Shown here: one piece after another, positions 61,157-64,000 of the stretch | Layout: the number at the start of each line of letters is the position of its first letter | Position numbering within the stretch: the stretch's first letter is position 1 | From: Aaosphaeria pasadenensis | Taxonomy: Eukaryota > Ascomycota > Dothideomycetes > Pleosporales | Reading direction: 5' to 3' | Length of the DNA: 64,000 bases | Assembly: GCA_022813625.1 (NCBI GenBank) | Contig: JAKLMB010000009.1 | Span: 682,001 to 746,000 of the forward strand | Notes under the pieces: model-generated | What the model was told of the DNA's origin: nothing | Databases searched by the model: none | What the model saw: only the letters and a program-made list of their open reading frames with translations | Translations under genes and position numbers: made by a program

Positions 61157-61744
61157 TGCTCAATGTTGGAAGAAGATAGAAGAAGGAACGCGGATAGTGG
61201 GTCGTGGGGAGAATGTTTGCATCGAACAAAATGTGTGAAGGGGCAGAGCATTTTATGAAAGCATCAAGCTTTTGGTTATTGTAACATTGATATCTGTTCA
61301 CCTTCAATACAAGATAGAGAAATACTTTCGAGTTGATGAATCTTCCGCACATGTGATCCGCGAGGGCTTCAGTTCTTTTCTCACCATGTCATTGGACGAT
61401 TTTTGCTTGAGGACATTCTATTAATGTCAGGTACTGATACTTCGCCTTCCGTAGATAGTCTCATTGAAGAGTGGCGCAGAGATGTGGAATTCCTAGAGTT
61501 TATTTGATAGGTAAGAGGTTTCAAGTTAACAGTTACAATTTTGGTTTTCAAATTATGTCCTCATTCTGTGTGATGGGACTGTATTGCGGCGCTTGGTCCA
61601 GTGTCTCCGATGCTTAAGAGCACACACGACGAAAAAGGATGAAGCGACACATCACGATGGCCTCAGAATTGTCATCCTCTCTTCTGTCACTTACCGAAGG
61701 ATCATTCTTATTTGTTTAATAGTATGAACCTGATAGAGAAAGAC
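61157..61744. other. Convergent spacer between the two shared-domain genes
   Basis: 588 bases with the 3' flanks of both genes. No leftover protease-domain coding could be seen on the minus strand, so the neighbour has not simply lost its stop. Confidence 0.5.
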
Positions 61745-62623
61745 TCAGAGAAATATCGCTCCACTACCATCACCTTGCTTCATTTCTACCTCCATGAAGA
61801 GGTCGTTTTCGGCAAGCCACGCCCGAACCTTGGGCAGAGTTTCGAGCCACCAGCGATCTTTGTATGCCGTCAGCGAGCCGAGGACAACTGTTGGCGTAGA
61901 GTTTTGCCAACAACGGCCCTTGCGGAGTACGTGTACAAATTCAATATCCGTCCACTTCAGACAGTCCTCAAAGAGTTGGTGCCGGTACTTGTGGTACCAC
62001 TTTCCACGGAATTCGTTCCAGGATTTATTCCAGGCCTCATTTCTTTTGACATAGCTGACATCCCGATGATCATGTTCCATTTCTCGATCCAGAACCTCGA
62101 TCAACAATGTGCGTGTATCTTCAGTCCGCATTAATTTTTGTCGTACCGTCCAGAGAATCTCGTCAATGTAGTCGTAGACTTTGTGCATATCCAATTCGAT
62201 GACAAGTGTCAAGAACTCACTTTTCTCCTCTTTGGAAAGAGTACCGAACTCTTGAAGAAGTTGACTCGAGGGGCGGAACTCGAAGCGCAAGGTCGCCCCT
62301 TCCACACGCAGATCGTATTTTAGGGTTCTCCCAATCCACTCTAAAAGACCCTCGCGTCTCCGTGGGCCCAGCTCATCGTCAAGGCCACGCCTTATGCCCT
62401 TGATATCAGGAGGTGGGAGGCGCGGCCAACCTTTCCGGTACCAAATTCCCTTGTTGTCAAGTTCCGATTTGAAGATTTCCTCTGTCGCACTCATTGTCAT
62501 TCGTTCAGCCTTGGATGGAGTGCCTCGAAGTAGGCCAGTGATCGGTGTTGTACCAGGTGAGTTGTCTGTCCTGCTTTTGAAGCTAGGGTACATCTTTCCA
62601 TCCAATTTATCCCAGCTCATCAT
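61745..62623 (-). CDS. Stand-alone paralogue of the protease N-terminal domain
   Basis: Single open frame of 292 aa from ATG 62623, with a second ATG directly after it. The sequence follows the N-terminal domain of the convergent protease: RKGWPRLPPP against RRGWPKLPPE, EFLTLVI against RFLTLVI, LWTVRQKLMRTEDT against IWRLRQFLMTRRDT, TLLIEVLDRE against VMIEIIEAD, and PTVVLGSLTAYKDRWW-LETLPKVRAWL against PTIVIVASDAYEDHWW-NDTIPQMRTWL. It stops just after this block, so it has no protease domain. A splice-donor-like AAG-GTAAGAG lies 21 bases before the ATG, so an upstream exon is possible. No known family; possibly a partner, regulator or decoy of the protease. Confidence 0.7.
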   Translation of the reverse strand: MMSWDKLDGKMYPSFKSRTDNSPGTTPITGLLRGTPSKAERMTMSATEEIFKSELDNKGIWYRKGWPRLPPPDIKGIRRGLDDELGPRRREGLLEWIGRTLKYDLRVEGATLRFEFRPSSQLLQEFGTLSKEEKSEFLTLVIELDMHKVYDYIDEILWTVRQKLMRTEDTRTLLIEVLDREMEHDHRDVSYVKRNEAWNKSWNEFRGKWYHKYRHQLFEDCLKWTDIEFVHVLRKGRCWQNSTPTVVLGSLTAYKDRWWLETLPKVRAWLAENDLFMEVEMKQGDGSGAIFL

Positions 62624-64000
62624 GTTGCGTTGCTCTTACCTTGTTGTAGGGGTGCTAATGACAGGTGTAGGTGTAGAAGAAGTAGTGACCGATTGTAGGA
62701 ATTCTAGGCAGAATTGCAGTGGGTAGCAACATTGGATTAAGGGGGAAAATATGGAACCTTAAGTACACAGTAGTGTCGCCATTGAGATGAGATTTATGAA
62801 AAGGAAGTGATCCACCCATGGTGAGTGAAGCCGTGAACTATGGATAGATCATTCACAGTACAGTTTCCCTACATTACCCTGTAATGCCAAGAGATAGTAT
62901 TCCGATGCTGAATGTACGTTTTGGATGCTTGTCATGTTCTGGCGATCTTCAGTGTTTGAAATTGCATGGAGATGGCAGATGAAAGTCACCCTACTGTCTG
63001 CCTTCAAGTCTCCTTATAAGTTTACCATAAGCCTACCTGCATGCAACGGGTCAAATGTTCCTTAGTAACCGTTCTTCATTTGCGCCGCTGCTCAGTTAAT
63101 TACAGCCCTCAATACTGTCACTGGGTATTTGAAAACACCAATAAGATCAGACATCGCACCACTCAAACCATTTCCAACTATTTATAATAATGAGAATGCT
63201 TTTGCTATCTTGAAGGATTTTGTGTACTTCTAAGAAATTCATACTGTGAGAGATGTTTGATTATCTTTTTCCGTTGTCCGTAGAACAAACGGTGCGACTA
63301 CATTAGGGATGGAGTTAAGCTAGAGAAGGTCGGATGACCTCCGTTCACCAATTTAGCAACTTGGGCTTGGATGTCTGTTCTGGTTGAAAGAAAACTGGTT
63401 GGCTTCAAACTCTGTGATTTTGGCTTACCCCACCACTGTTCGACAGTGAACACTGGGCGCGCCTTTCCAAGATACAGCCTTTGGCGCAGATGTAGTTAGC
63501 GGAAGCGGACGGGCTTTAGAGCATAATAACGCGCAACATCTACGTTACCTTTGGTGGTCTGAATCCCTTTACGTCTACATTGACCTAATTTCCACGGCCT
63601 CTGTTCTGATATGATGATTTAATCGCTTCCATCCTGCTCGCATTCACAACTGAAGTGGCCGGGCACGAAATCTGCAGATCTTTGCCAATGCCTCCAAGGT
63701 GACGATTGAGCTAGAGTAATTCTCTTGGGTGTAGGAGCTTTGAAACGGGGCATGTTCACCGTCCTCAGCCGTGCCTTGCAATCAATCACTAGCACCGTCG
63801 ATTCTACCGTCATGTTGTAGGAGGGTTACGTGGTGAACTGAAATCATTAGCCGCATATTGCATTCCCTTTAAGTTCGCGACAGTGTCTATTCATTCAAAT
63901 CAAGTACCCTCTCCGTCACTTTAAGGTAGAGAACAATATGTAACCCTACTGTTGTCGTCAATGAACAGTCAGATTTGATGTTATTACTAAACTACATGAC
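62624..64000. other. Right-end flank
   Basis: Promoter of the stand-alone gene next to 62624. The remaining 1.2 kb is AT-rich with only short frames. No gene supported. Confidence 0.5.

Overview
The window reads as nuclear DNA of a filamentous ascomycete (Pezizomycotina). Nearly every gene carries short GT-AG introns of about 47-120 nt. Core eukaryotic genes (RAD52, RAE1, SKI8, GUK1, KEX1, SFM1, an endosulfine, ICE2, MYG1) sit beside fungus-specific families: a Zn2Cys6 regulator, a kelch membrane protein, an allantoate-permease-type MFS carrier, a ferric reductase, a P450 and an SRPK-like kinase. A class-level guess would be Leotiomycetes, but the sequence alone does not settle it. I see no CRISPR array, insertion sequence or intact transposon.

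Layout. 1-8156 is a very long non-coding region, rich in microsatellites and pyrimidines, in front of a Zn2Cys6/hexapeptide-acetyltransferase fusion gene (8157-10612). A mitochondrial ribosomal protein uL3m gene and an intron-bearing tRNA-Asp follow. From 14.8 to 39.5 kb lies a conserved housekeeping block: kelch membrane protein (-), SKI8 (-), GUK1 (+), RAE1 (-), RAD52 (-), KEX1 (-), SFM1 (-), endosulfine/IGO1 (+) and ICE2 (-). MYG1 (+) is at 41-42.1 kb. From 42 kb on the DNA looks more accessory, with long AT-richer gaps: a frameshifted SRPK-like kinase, a DUF7923-like gene that lacks zinc fingers, an MFS carrier, a ferric reductase, a P450, and at the right end a tail-to-tail pair of genes sharing one uncharacterised domain. 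One of the pair continues into a trypsin-like serine protease domain.

How genes work together. No biosynthetic cluster is evident. The core genes serve separate processes: RNA decay and meiotic recombination (SKI8), mRNA export (RAE1), homologous recombination (RAD52), secretory processing (KEX1), ribosomal protein methylation (SFM1), nutrient/quiescence signalling (IGO1), ER structure (ICE2), and nucleotide or RNA metabolism (GUK1, MYG1). The best candidate for something undescribed is the right-end pair (59166-62623). A predicted H-D-S protease there is fused to a domain also present alone in its convergent neighbour, and a run of 12 G at the start of the protease domain throws the frame.

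Exon coordinates were worked out by hand from splice sites, phase continuity and family conservation. Small alternative splice choices remain possible.
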